Positions 18,582 to 25,888 of a DNA stretch of 64,000 nt are shown here, in pieces. This DNA is from Ga0077560 sp046330435 (GTDB lineage Bacteria > Actinomycetota > Thermoleophilia > Miltoncostaeales > Miltoncostaeaceae). The position numbers and the translations under genes are program-made. Position 1 is the stretch's first letter, and the number at the start of each line of letters is the position of its first letter. Where the stretch lies: NCBI GenBank assembly GCA_046330435.1, contig JAXLST010000011.1, positions 62,001 through 126,000 of the forward strand, written 5' to 3'. The notes under the pieces are model-generated. The model made no database searches. It was not told the DNA's origin and saw nothing but the letters and a program-made list of their open reading frames with translations.

Positions 18582-19221
18582 CCTCCAGGCTCTCCGCCAG
18601 CTGCCGCACGTGGGCGCGCACGGCGGCGGCCTGACCGATCTCGTCCAGCATCTCGGTGCTGGCCTGCACGTCGCCGAGCGCGGCCCGCGCGTGCGCCCCC
18701 ATGGAGATGACCAGCCGGCCGAGCTCCCGCTGGTGGTCGCCGATCCACGCCAGCGTGCCCTCGGCCAGGCCGTCGGCGGCGGGCCCCAGGTGCGCCTCCA
18801 GCCCGTGGGCGAAGAGCCGCTGCCAGCCCATGATCCGCAGGCGGCGCTCCAGGCCGGCGTCCAGCGAGGGGTCGGAGCCCGGCGTGATGTTCCACTGCAG
18901 GTGCTGCTCCAGGGCGATCGCGCCCTCGGCGCGGGCGAGGTGGGCGGCCATCTCCTCGTCCTGGTCGTCGAACCAGTCGTCCAGCCACCCGGCGAAGCCC
19001 TCGAGCCGCTCCCGGAGCCCGGGCGACGCGGCGGCCTCCAGCGCCTCGGCCAGCAGGCGCAGGTGGGCGCGGATGCAGCCGTCGTCGGCGGGAAGGCGCA
19101 CGGGGTGGTGCTCGCCCTCCTCCGCCACCAGCTCTCGCAGCCGGCCGCCGTTGGCACCCATCCACCGCAGGACGTCGGCGGCGCGCACCGGGGGCGTCGG
19201 GGCGTCGGCGTCGGTCTCCAT
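18559..19221 (-). CDS. Hypothetical all-helical protein, 220 aa
   Basis: Not recognised. The product is acidic and predicted almost wholly helical, with clustered His, Trp, Asp and Glu (EEGEHHPVRLPADDGC; WLDDWFDDQDEEMAAHLARA; EQHLQWNITPG). The spacing of His and acidic residues along helices recalls metal- or haem-binding four-helix bundles, but no known motif is complete. It has no signal peptide. ATG 19221 is fixed by a TACCAT box 6 nt upstream. The gene faces gntR and diverges from fabF. Confidence 0.65.
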   Translation of the reverse strand: METDADAPTPPVRAADVLRWMGANGGRLRELVAEEGEHHPVRLPADDGCIRAHLRLLAEALEAAASPGLRERLEGFAGWLDDWFDDQDEEMAAHLARAEGAIALEQHLQWNITPGSDPSLDAGLERRLRIMGWQRLFAHGLEAHLGPAADGLAEGTLAWIGDHQRELGRLVISMGAHARAALGDVQASTEMLDEIGQAAAVRAHVRQLAESLEVSLSEVG

Positions 19222-19227
19222 CACCCG

Positions 19228-19233
19228 ATGGTA
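19228..19233 (-). promoter_or_regulatory. -10 box TACCAT, leaderless promoter of the 220-aa gene
   Basis: TACCAT on the minus strand, 6 nt before ATG 19221. Together with the box at 19273 it makes a compact divergent promoter in a 63-nt gap. Confidence 0.5.
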
Positions 19234-19272
19234 CCCGGGCCCGCCGGACGGGCACGAGGCCGCGCGGGCTGG

Positions 19273-19278
19273 CAGGAT
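19273..19278 (+). promoter_or_regulatory. -10-like box CAGGAT, leaderless promoter of the ketosynthase gene
   Basis: CAGGAT, 6 nt before GTG 19285. The same hexamer and spacing occur before the nitroreductase at 30151. Confidence 0.4.
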
Positions 19279-19284
19279 GACCGC

Positions 19285-20493
19285 GTGCGCAGGCGCGTCG
19301 TGGTCACCGGCATCGGTGTGGTGTCGTCCATCGGGACCGGGGTGGAGGACGTCTGGTCCGCCCTGCTGGCCGGCGCCTCGGGCGCGCGCGCCGTGGAGGT
19401 GGAGGGCGTGGGTTCGATCCCGGCCTTCACCGTCGACGCCGAGGACGCCGCGCGCGAGCGGTTCGGCCAGCGCGAGGTCCGCCGCATGGACCGCGCCGGG
19501 CGCCTGGCCGCGCTCGCCGGCGCGCTGGCCCTGGAGCACGCCGGCGACCTCGCCTGCACCCCGGAGCGCATGGGCGGGGCGCTCGGCTCGGCGCACGGCG
19601 GCGCCGAGACCCTCATGGACGCCCACCGCACCTTCCTGGAACGCGGCGCCGACCGCGTGAGCCCGTTCTCGGTCGCGCTGTCGCTGCCCAACTCCCCCGT
19701 GGCCGCCATGACGCGGATGCTGGGGCTGCGCGGGCCGTCGAGCTCCTGCGGCACCGCCTGCGCCGCGGGGTCGGACGCCATCGGCATCGCGATGTCCGCC
19801 ATCCGCGACGGCCGCGCCGACGTGATGCTGGCCGGCGGCGCGGAGGCGCCCATGTCGCCCGTGGTGGTGGCCGGGTACCTGCGCGCCGGGGCGCTCTCGC
19901 GCAACCCCGACCCGGTGACCGCCTCGCGCCCGTTCGACGTGCACCGGGACGGCTTCGTGATGGGCGAGGGCGCCGGGGTGCTGGTGCTGGAGGAGCGTGA
20001 GCGGGCGATCGCCCGGGGCGCGGCGATCCTGGCCGAGCTCGCCGGCTACGGAGCGTCCTGTGACGCGGCCCACCTCACCGACCCGGACCCGGCCGGCGAG
20101 GGCGCGGCCCGGGCCATCGCCGCCGCGCTCGCCGACGCGGGCCTCACCGCGGCGGACATCGGGTACGTCAACGCCCACGCCACCTCCACCCCCGCCGGCG
20201 ACGTGGCCGAGGCCGCGGCGCTCGTGCGTGCGGGGCTCGGCGGCGTGCCGGTGTCGGCCACCAAGTCCAGCCACGGCCACATGCTCGGCGCCGCCGGCGG
20301 CATCGAGGCCGCCGTCACCGTCCTCGCGGTGGCGCGGGGCGTGCTGCCGCCCACGCGGGCGCTCGCCGACCCGGACCCGGCGATCGCGCTGGACCACATC
20401 CTCGAGCCGCGCGAGGCGCGGGTCACCGCGGCCGTCTCGAACTCGTTCGGGTTCGGCGGCCACAACGCGACCCTGGTCGTCACGGCACACTGA
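19285..20493 (+). CDS. Beta-ketoacyl-ACP synthase II-like (FabF family)
   Basis: 402 residues, full length. The start RRRVVVTGIGVVSSIG is the FabF N-terminus. The thiolase-fold active site is complete: nucleophile C159 in GTACAAGSDAIG, H298 in NAHATSTPAGD, K327 and H330 in TKSSHGHMLGAAGG, and the closing SNSFGFGGHNATLV loop. It condenses malonyl-ACP with acyl-ACP. No acpP, fabD or fabH lies nearby, so it may be a housekeeping FabF or a stand-alone elongation enzyme for special lipids. Confidence 0.92.
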   Translation: MRRRVVVTGIGVVSSIGTGVEDVWSALLAGASGARAVEVEGVGSIPAFTVDAEDAARERFGQREVRRMDRAGRLAALAGALALEHAGDLACTPERMGGALGSAHGGAETLMDAHRTFLERGADRVSPFSVALSLPNSPVAAMTRMLGLRGPSSSCGTACAAGSDAIGIAMSAIRDGRADVMLAGGAEAPMSPVVVAGYLRAGALSRNPDPVTASRPFDVHRDGFVMGEGAGVLVLEERERAIARGAAILAELAGYGASCDAAHLTDPDPAGEGAARAIAAALADAGLTAADIGYVNAHATSTPAGDVAEAAALVRAGLGGVPVSATKSSHGHMLGAAGGIEAAVTVLAVARGVLPPTRALADPDPAIALDHILEPREARVTAAVSNSFGFGGHNATLVVTAH

Positions 20494-20502
20494 ATTTTGC
20501 TT

Positions 20503-20520
20503 CCCACACTCAGGTGTGGG
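20503..20520. terminator. Perfect hairpin after the ketosynthase gene
   Basis: CCCACAC (20503-20509), loop TCAG, GTGTGGG (20514-20520), 10 nt past the stop and 92 nt before the chemoreceptor start. No T-run follows. It could be a terminator for fabF or a cis element in the chemoreceptor leader. Confidence 0.4.
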
Positions 20521-20611
20521 GAATTCGTGCCGACACAATTCGCACGGCGTCCGAATCGACGCCGCAGGGCGAGGATGGCGCCCACCCCCGAACCCCGAGA
20601 GCGAAAGAGTC

Positions 20612-21871
20612 ATGGACGACCTCACGCCTTCACGGACGGCGTTCGACGCCGCCGACCGGTGCCGGCTGCTCGGCATCGACGAGACGACCTTCGCGACCAT
20701 CCGCGAGGCGGCGCCCCTGCTCCGCGACACCGCGGACCGCATCGTCGCGACGTTCTACCAGCGCCTGGGCCAGATCCCGTCGCTGGCGCACCTGGTGCGG
20801 CAGCACTCCACCGTGGACCGGCTGTCCAGCACCCTGCGCCAGTATTTGCTGGATTTCTGCGACACCCGCCTGGACGACCGGCACGTCGCCTCCCGCACGC
20901 GCATCGCGGAGGTGCACGATCGCATCGGGCTGCCGGTGGACGCGTACATCGCGCAGATGGCGACCATCCGCGAGGTCTGGACGGCGGCCGTGTGGGAGAC
21001 CCACGGCCAGTCCAAGCGCACCCCGGCGCAGAGCACCGCGTACGTGGTCGCCCTGGACAAGTTCCTGTCGTTCGACGAGGGCCTGGTGTGCAGGTACTTC
21101 ACCGACGCCCTGGAGCGCACCCTCGACGAGATCCACGAGGCGCGGCGACGCCAGGAGGAGCGCCAGGCCGAGCTGAACGACCTGGCGGCGCAGCTCGCCG
21201 CGGCCGCCGAGGAGTCGGCCGCGGCGGTGGAGGAGATGTCGGCCACGGCCGAGCAGGTGGCGGGCAGCGTCGGCGGCGCCGCCCGCCAGGCGGAGGCGGC
21301 CGCCGAGGCCACCAATGCCGGCAGCACGGCCCTTCAGAGCACCCGGGGGTCGGTCGAGCGCGTCGGGGAGGCCACCGCCCAGCTCGGCGAGGCCGCCGGG
21401 GAGCTGGAACACAGCTCCGCCCGCATCGAGCAGATCTCCGCGATGCTCAAGGAGACCGCCGACCGCATCAACCTGCTGGCGCTCAACGCCGCAATCGAGG
21501 CGGCGCGGGCCGGCGAGGCCGGCCGCGGCTTCGCGGTGGTCGCCGACGAGGTGCGCAAGCTCGCCGAGGGCACCCAGGTGCGGCTGGTCGAGTCGGGCCA
21601 GGCCATCGAGGAGATGCAGCGCACGATCAACCGCGTGCGGCAGGCCGGCGAGATCACCACCCGGGAGGTGGGCGAACTGGTGGAGGCCACCGAGGAGGTG
21701 GGCACCCGGTTCGAGGAGATCGGCGCGGCGTCCGCCGCGACCAGCGCGGCCCTCGCCGACATCTCCGCCGCCTCGATGGAGGTGTCGTCGGCGGCGAACG
21801 AGACCGGCCGGGCGTCCACCGAGGTGGCGCACCTGGCCGAGAACGTGAAGGCCGTGGCCGACACGCTCTGA
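20612..21871 (+). CDS. Globin-coupled chemoreceptor (HemAT-like), soluble
   Basis: 419 residues, no membrane helix. Residues 15-175 are a protoglobin-type sensor: RIAEVHDRIGLPVDAYIAQM places H102 where the proximal haem ligand of HemAT lies in the VHxRIGL motif. From about 185 a methyl-accepting signalling domain follows, with coiled coils around the hairpin tip DRINLLALNAAIEAARAGE and the conserved RGFAVVADEVRKLAE. It probably binds O2 (or CO/NO) through haem and signals to a CheA kinase; no che or flagellar gene is in the window. ATG 20612 is preceded by an AAAGAG site. Confidence 0.9.
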   Translation: MDDLTPSRTAFDAADRCRLLGIDETTFATIREAAPLLRDTADRIVATFYQRLGQIPSLAHLVRQHSTVDRLSSTLRQYLLDFCDTRLDDRHVASRTRIAEVHDRIGLPVDAYIAQMATIREVWTAAVWETHGQSKRTPAQSTAYVVALDKFLSFDEGLVCRYFTDALERTLDEIHEARRRQEERQAELNDLAAQLAAAAEESAAAVEEMSATAEQVAGSVGGAARQAEAAAEATNAGSTALQSTRGSVERVGEATAQLGEAAGELEHSSARIEQISAMLKETADRINLLALNAAIEAARAGEAGRGFAVVADEVRKLAEGTQVRLVESGQAIEEMQRTINRVRQAGEITTREVGELVEATEEVGTRFEEIGAASAATSAALADISAASMEVSSAANETGRASTEVAHLAENVKAVADTL

Positions 21872-21912
21872 GCTCCGCGGGGAGCGCCCGGTGCCGGCCG
21901 TGGCCGGGCACC
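21872..21912 (+). terminator. Two tandem hairpins after the chemoreceptor gene
   Basis: Hairpin 1: GCTCC (21872-21876), GCGG, GGAGC (21881-21885), directly after the stop. Hairpin 2: GGTGCCGGCC (21890-21899) pairing with GGCCGGGCACC (21902-21912) with one bulged base. Likely end of the chemoreceptor transcript. Confidence 0.5.
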
Positions 21913-22040
21913 CTCGCGGATGCCGTGCGCCGGAAACGTGGGTCCGGCGCACGGCGGCAGGCCGGCCGGGGCGGGGCTCGTCCGTCTCCGCCCCGGTTCC
22001 CGGCCTGTCACACCCGTTCGGCCCCGCCGGGGAAGCCCGC

Positions 22041-22046
22041 TACGGT
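22041..22046 (+). promoter_or_regulatory. -10 box TACGGT of mgsA
   Basis: TACGGT, giving a predicted start near 22053 and a leader of about 28 nt that contains the GGAGG ribosome site at about 22071-22075. Confidence 0.4.
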
Positions 22047-22080
22047 GGCCCCGGGGACACCCTCGCCCACGGAGGACCGG

Positions 22081-22494
22081 ATGACCGGCACCAGCAAGCG
22101 CATCGCGATGATCGCGCACGACAACCGCAAGAAGGACCTGCTCGACTGGGCGCGGTTCAACCGCGGCACCCTGGTGGGGCACGAGCTGTACGGCACGGGC
22201 ACCACCGGCGGCCTCATCGCCGACGAGCTGGGCCTGGAGGTGCACCGCTTCCTGTCGGGGCCGCTCGGCGGCGACCAGCAGGTGGGGGCGGCGGTCGCCG
22301 AGGGGCGCCTGGACATGATCATCTTCTTCTGGGACCCGCTCGAGCCGCAGCCGCACGACGTGGACGTGAAGGCCCTGCTGCGCGTCGCGGTGGTCCACAA
22401 CTGCCCCATCGCCTGCAACCGCGCCACGGCCGACTTCCTGCTGTCCAGCCCGCTGATGCACCGGCCGTACGAACCCATGGCCGCCATCGCCTGA
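22081..22494 (+). CDS. mgsA: Methylglyoxal synthase
   Basis: 137 residues, the usual size. RIAMIAHDNRKKDLLDWA near the start holds the phosphate-site His and Lys, TGTTGG is the phosphate loop, SGPLGGDQQVGA carries the catalytic Asp (D65), and MIIFFWDPLEPQPHDVDVKALLR is the family signature. It converts dihydroxyacetone phosphate to methylglyoxal and phosphate, a bypass of lower glycolysis when phosphate is short. No detoxifying glyoxalase I/II pair is adjacent. GGAGG precedes the ATG by 5 nt. Confidence 0.96.
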   Translation: MTGTSKRIAMIAHDNRKKDLLDWARFNRGTLVGHELYGTGTTGGLIADELGLEVHRFLSGPLGGDQQVGAAVAEGRLDMIIFFWDPLEPQPHDVDVKALLRVAVVHNCPIACNRATADFLLSSPLMHRPYEPMAAIA

Positions 22495-22530
22495 CCACCC
22501 TGGTCGCGGCCATCCCGTTCGTGGGACGGT

Positions 22531-23187
22531 ATGGGCGTGCACGACCCGGATCATTCCGCGCCGGACGAGGACCGGCGGGTGGTGGCGCGGCTCCGCTCGG
22601 GGGACGAGCACGCGTTCCGGTCGCTCGTCGAGGCCCTCCACCCGGCGATGCTCCGCCTGGCCGCGGAGTTCGTGCCCACCCCGGCCGTCGCGGAGGAGGT
22701 CGTCCAGGAGGCGTGGCTGGGGGTGCTGCGCGGCATCGACGCCTTCGAGGGCCGCGCCTCCCTTCGCACCTGGGTCCTGCGGATCGTGGCGAACATCGCC
22801 CGCACCCGCGGCGCGCGCGAGCGCCGCACCCTCCCCTTCTCCGCCATCGCCCAGGCCGAGGCCGCGGCCGCCGAGCCGGCGGTGAGCCCCGACCGGTTCC
22901 TGCCCGCCGGCCACCGGTGGGCGGGGCACTGGGCCGACGGCCCCCGTGCGTTCGCGATGCCCGAGGCGTTGCTGCTGGGCGGCGAGACCGTCACCCTCAT
23001 CCGCAGGGCGATCGACCGGCTGCCGCCCGCGCAGCGCACGGTGATCACCCTGCGGGACGTCGAGGGGTGGTCGTCACGGGAGGTCTGCGAGCTGCTGGAC
23101 ATCAGCGAGGTCAACCAGCGGGTCCTCCTCCACCGGGCGCGGTCCCGGGTGCGGGCGGTGCTCGAACGCCATCTCGGGGACGGGTGA
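22531..23187 (+). CDS. ECF-type RNA polymerase sigma factor
   Basis: 218 residues. Region 2 at about 30-100 includes AEEVVQEAWLGVLRGIDAFEG and LRTWVLRIVANIARTRG; region 4 at about 155-205 has LPPAQRTVITLRDVEGWSS then REVCELLDISEVNQRVLLHRAR. A 45-residue low-complexity insert joins the two. It is followed after 4 nt by a zinc anti-sigma gene, a standard SigE-RseA-like pair. It is 377 nt upstream of the Rieske fusion operon, which it may control. ATG 22531 or GTG 22540 could start it. Confidence 0.92.
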   Translation: MGVHDPDHSAPDEDRRVVARLRSGDEHAFRSLVEALHPAMLRLAAEFVPTPAVAEEVVQEAWLGVLRGIDAFEGRASLRTWVLRIVANIARTRGARERRTLPFSAIAQAEAAAAEPAVSPDRFLPAGHRWAGHWADGPRAFAMPEALLLGGETVTLIRRAIDRLPPAQRTVITLRDVEGWSSREVCELLDISEVNQRVLLHRARSRVRAVLERHLGDG

Positions 23188-23191
23188 GGAC

Positions 23192-23449
23192 GTGACGCAC
23201 GAACACGAGCTGACCTGCCGGGAGGTCGTGGAGCTGGTGACCGACTACCTCGAGGGCCGGCTCGCGGCGGACGACCGCGAGCGGTTCGAGGAGCACCTGG
23301 CGGTGTGCACGCACTGCGCGCACTACCTGGACCAGATGCGGACCGTCATCCGCGCCCTGGGCCGCGTGCACGCCGGGGACCTGGCCCCCGAGGCGCGCGA
23401 GGAGCTGGTCGCCGTGTTCCGGACGTGGCGCGCCGGGCGGGGGGACTGA
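23192..23449 (+). CDS. Zinc-binding anti-sigma factor (ZAS), soluble
   Basis: 85 residues, no membrane helix. EEHLAVCTHCAHYLDQM contains the H-x3-C-x2-C zinc motif of RsrA/ChrR-type anti-sigma factors, preceded by LTCREVVELVTDYLEG, the usual helix that clamps the sigma factor. Cysteine oxidation in this family releases the sigma factor, so the pair likely senses redox or thiol stress. Translation is probably coupled to the sigma gene 4 nt upstream. Confidence 0.9.
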   Translation: MTHEHELTCREVVELVTDYLEGRLAADDRERFEEHLAVCTHCAHYLDQMRTVIRALGRVHAGDLAPEAREELVAVFRTWRAGRGD

Positions 23450-23564
23450 CCGGGCGAACCGCCCCACTCCGCGTGCGCCGGCGACATCCGGCGTAACGCC
23501 CGGCCCTCCCGCTGGACCGTAGGACGACGGCGCACGACGGGTGCACCACCGGAAGGCGGGACGC

Positions 23565-25166
23565 ATGGGCGGCACGGAGCAGCGATGGGAGCCGGTGTGC
23601 CGGCTCGAGGAGATCCCACCGGGCCGCGGCCTGCGGCGGTCGGTGAACGGCGCGGACCTCGCGCTGATGCGGGACGACGGCGACCGGGTGTTCGCCATCG
23701 GCAACGAGTGCCCGCACCGCGGCGGCCAGCTGGCCGACGGGCGGGTGGAGGGCGGCCGGGCGATCTGCCCGCTGCACGCGTGGGACTTCGACCTGCTCAC
23801 CGGGATCTCGCCGTACGACCCGCGGGACCGCGTGCCGGCCTACCCGGCCCGGGTCGTCGACGGGGTGGTGGAGGTCGACGCGGCGGCCGTGCCCGCCGCG
23901 CCGCCGCGCCCGGCGGGATACCTGGGTGAGTGGACGCGCCGCGGGGCGGACGACCGCGGCATGCACCTCGTCCACCTGCTCGCCGGGGGCGGCGCCGCCC
24001 CGGTCGAGGCGATGGGCACGCTCCGCACCGAGCCAGCGTCGCAGCGCGGCCGCACCGTCCCGACGCTGGACGACCTGGTGTTCCGCCCCGCCCAGCTGGA
24101 CCGCCTGCCGCTGCTCGGCGACGTGCCGGTGGACACCTCGGTGGTCCTGGGCACCAGGGCGCGGCGGCCGCTGCGCCTCGACATCCCGCTGTTCGTGAGC
24201 CACATGTCGTTCGGCGCCCTGTCCGCGGAGGCCAAGGAGGCGCTGGCGCGCGGCGCCACCGCCGCGGGGACCGCCATCGCGAGCGGCGAGGGCGGCGCCC
24301 ACCCCCGGGAACGCGAGAACGCCGACCGCTACATCGTGGAGCTCGCCTCGGGCCGGTTCGGCTGGAGCGCCGAGCAGGCGGCCGCGGCGGACGCGATCGA
24401 GATCAAGATCGGCCAGGGCGCGAAGCCCGGCCTGGGCGGGACCCTGCCGGGACGCAAGGTCACGCCGGCGATCGCCGCGGTGCGCGGCGTCGCACCGGGC
24501 ACCACCGTCCACTCCCCCGCCCGCCTCACCGACGTGAACTCCCCGGCGGACCTCCGCCGCCTGGTCGACGAGGTCCGTGCGATGGGCGGCGGCGTGCCGG
24601 TCGCGATCAAGTTCGCCGCCGGCGCGGTGGAGCGCGACCTCGCCGTGGCCGTCGAGGCCGGGGCGGACTGGGTGACCGTCGACGGGCTCGGCGGCGGCAC
24701 CGGCGCGGCGCCCACGCACGTGAAGGACCACGTCGGCATCCCATCCGTGATGGGGCTGGTGCGGGCCCGGGCCTGGATGGAGCGCGAGGGTGTCCAGGAC
24801 GTCCAGCTGGTGGTCACCGGAGGGTTCCGCACACCCGACGAGATGGCGAAGGCCCTCGCGCTGGGCGCGGACGCCGTGGCCGTCGCCACCGCGGGCCTCA
24901 TGGCCGCGGGATGCCAGCAGTACCGGGCCTGCCACGCCGGCACGTGCCCGGTGGGCCTCGCGACGCAGGACCCGGTCCTGCGCGAGCGCCTGGACGTCGA
25001 GGAATCGGCGCGACGGGTCGCCCGCTTCCTCACCGCGGCCACGGCGCTGATGACCGACTACGCGCGCATCTGCGGCCGGGACCGCCTGGCCGGACTCGAC
25101 AGGGAGGACCTCGTGTCGCTGAACCGTGACCTCGCCGACCGGGCGGGACTGGAGTGGGTGCTGTGA
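23565..25166 (+). CDS. Rieske [2Fe-2S] domain fused to FMN/[3Fe-4S] glutamate-synthase core
   Basis: 533 residues. Residues 5-110 are a Rieske ferredoxin: C49-x-H51, 16 residues, C68-x2-H71 (ECPHRGG and CPLHAWDFD), all ligands present. Residues 150-533 match the synthase/FMN domain of glutamate synthase (GltS family): SHMSFGALSAEAKEALARGA, KIGQGAKPGLGGTLPG, VDGLGGGTGAAP, and a [3Fe-4S] cluster at C450, C456 and C461 (CQQYRACHAGTCPVG). The glutaminase domain of GltB is absent, as in stand-alone GltS-like proteins. Electrons could pass Rieske to 3Fe-4S to FMN to reduce a 2-imino acid. The product is unknown. It is the first of four coupled genes; GTGA overlap with the next. Confidence 0.87.
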   Translation: MGGTEQRWEPVCRLEEIPPGRGLRRSVNGADLALMRDDGDRVFAIGNECPHRGGQLADGRVEGGRAICPLHAWDFDLLTGISPYDPRDRVPAYPARVVDGVVEVDAAAVPAAPPRPAGYLGEWTRRGADDRGMHLVHLLAGGGAAPVEAMGTLRTEPASQRGRTVPTLDDLVFRPAQLDRLPLLGDVPVDTSVVLGTRARRPLRLDIPLFVSHMSFGALSAEAKEALARGATAAGTAIASGEGGAHPRERENADRYIVELASGRFGWSAEQAAAADAIEIKIGQGAKPGLGGTLPGRKVTPAIAAVRGVAPGTTVHSPARLTDVNSPADLRRLVDEVRAMGGGVPVAIKFAAGAVERDLAVAVEAGADWVTVDGLGGGTGAAPTHVKDHVGIPSVMGLVRARAWMEREGVQDVQLVVTGGFRTPDEMAKALALGADAVAVATAGLMAAGCQQYRACHAGTCPVGLATQDPVLRERLDVEESARRVARFLTAATALMTDYARICGRDRLAGLDREDLVSLNRDLADRAGLEWVL

Positions 25167-25888
25167 GCGGCACGATCGGGGCACCCCCGGCGACGCTCCC
25201 CGCGACCCGGCTCGCGCTGCACCGGCTCGCGGTCTACGTGATCTCCCCGTGGCGCGAGGCGCGCACCGGCCGCATCGGCCTGCGGGCGACGCCCGGCGGC
25301 TTCGGGACGCCGTTCACCGGGGACGCCAACGAGCGGGTGCGCGTCGTGCCGGAGGGGATGGTCGTGGAGACCGGCGACCTGGGCCGCACCGTCCCGTTCA
25401 CCTCGCTCGCCGGCGCGGCCGCCGCGCTCGGGATGACGCCGGCGCTGGAGGCGGAGACGCGGTTCGACGTGCCGCCGCCCGGCGACCCGGAGGCTCCCCT
25501 GGCCATCGACCCGGCGGCCGTCGCGCACCTGGCCGCGTGGTACGCGCTGGGGAACGCGGTCCTCGAGGACCTCCGCGCGGCGGCGGGCCCCGGCGACGAC
25601 CCCAGCGAGGTCCAGCTGTGGCCGGAGCACTTCGACATCGCCACCGAGATCGGCCCGGACGGCCGCCGCGGGGGGTTCGGCTTCAGCCCAGGGGACGACG
25701 GCCATCCCCTGCCCTACCTCTACGGGCTGCCCTGGACGCGCCCGGAACCCGGCGACCCGTTCTGGGACGACCCGCACTTCCGCGGGCGCAGCCTCGGCAT
25801 CGAGACGCTGCTGACCACCGGCGACCACCGCGCGGCGACCCTCGCGTTCCTCACCGAGTGCCGGATGCGCATCGCGGGTGCGTCGTGA
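25163..25888 (+). CDS. Hypothetical protein inside the Rieske-fusion operon, 241 aa
   Basis: Not recognised. It starts at GTG 25163 overlapping the previous stop (GTGA) and ends with a GTGA into the next gene, so it is translationally locked between the two Rieske fusions. It is acidic and soluble, with no cysteine cluster. Notable pieces: VYVISPWREARTGRIGLRATPGGF, VQLWPEHFDIATEIG and a C-terminal HPLPYLYGLPW. The WPEHFD block recalls uncharacterised actinobacterial families. By position it could be an assembly factor or subunit. Confidence 0.8.
   Translation: MSGTIGAPPATLPATRLALHRLAVYVISPWREARTGRIGLRATPGGFGTPFTGDANERVRVVPEGMVVETGDLGRTVPFTSLAGAAAALGMTPALEAETRFDVPPPGDPEAPLAIDPAAVAHLAAWYALGNAVLEDLRAAAGPGDDPSEVQLWPEHFDIATEIGPDGRRGGFGFSPGDDGHPLPYLYGLPWTRPEPGDPFWDDPHFRGRSLGIETLLTTGDHRAATLAFLTECRMRIAGAS

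Noticed and set aside
22081..22494. Methylglyoxal pathway cluster with the VOC protein at 7579
   Set aside because: The VOC protein is 14 kb away and lacks glyoxalase I specificity features; no functional link is shown.
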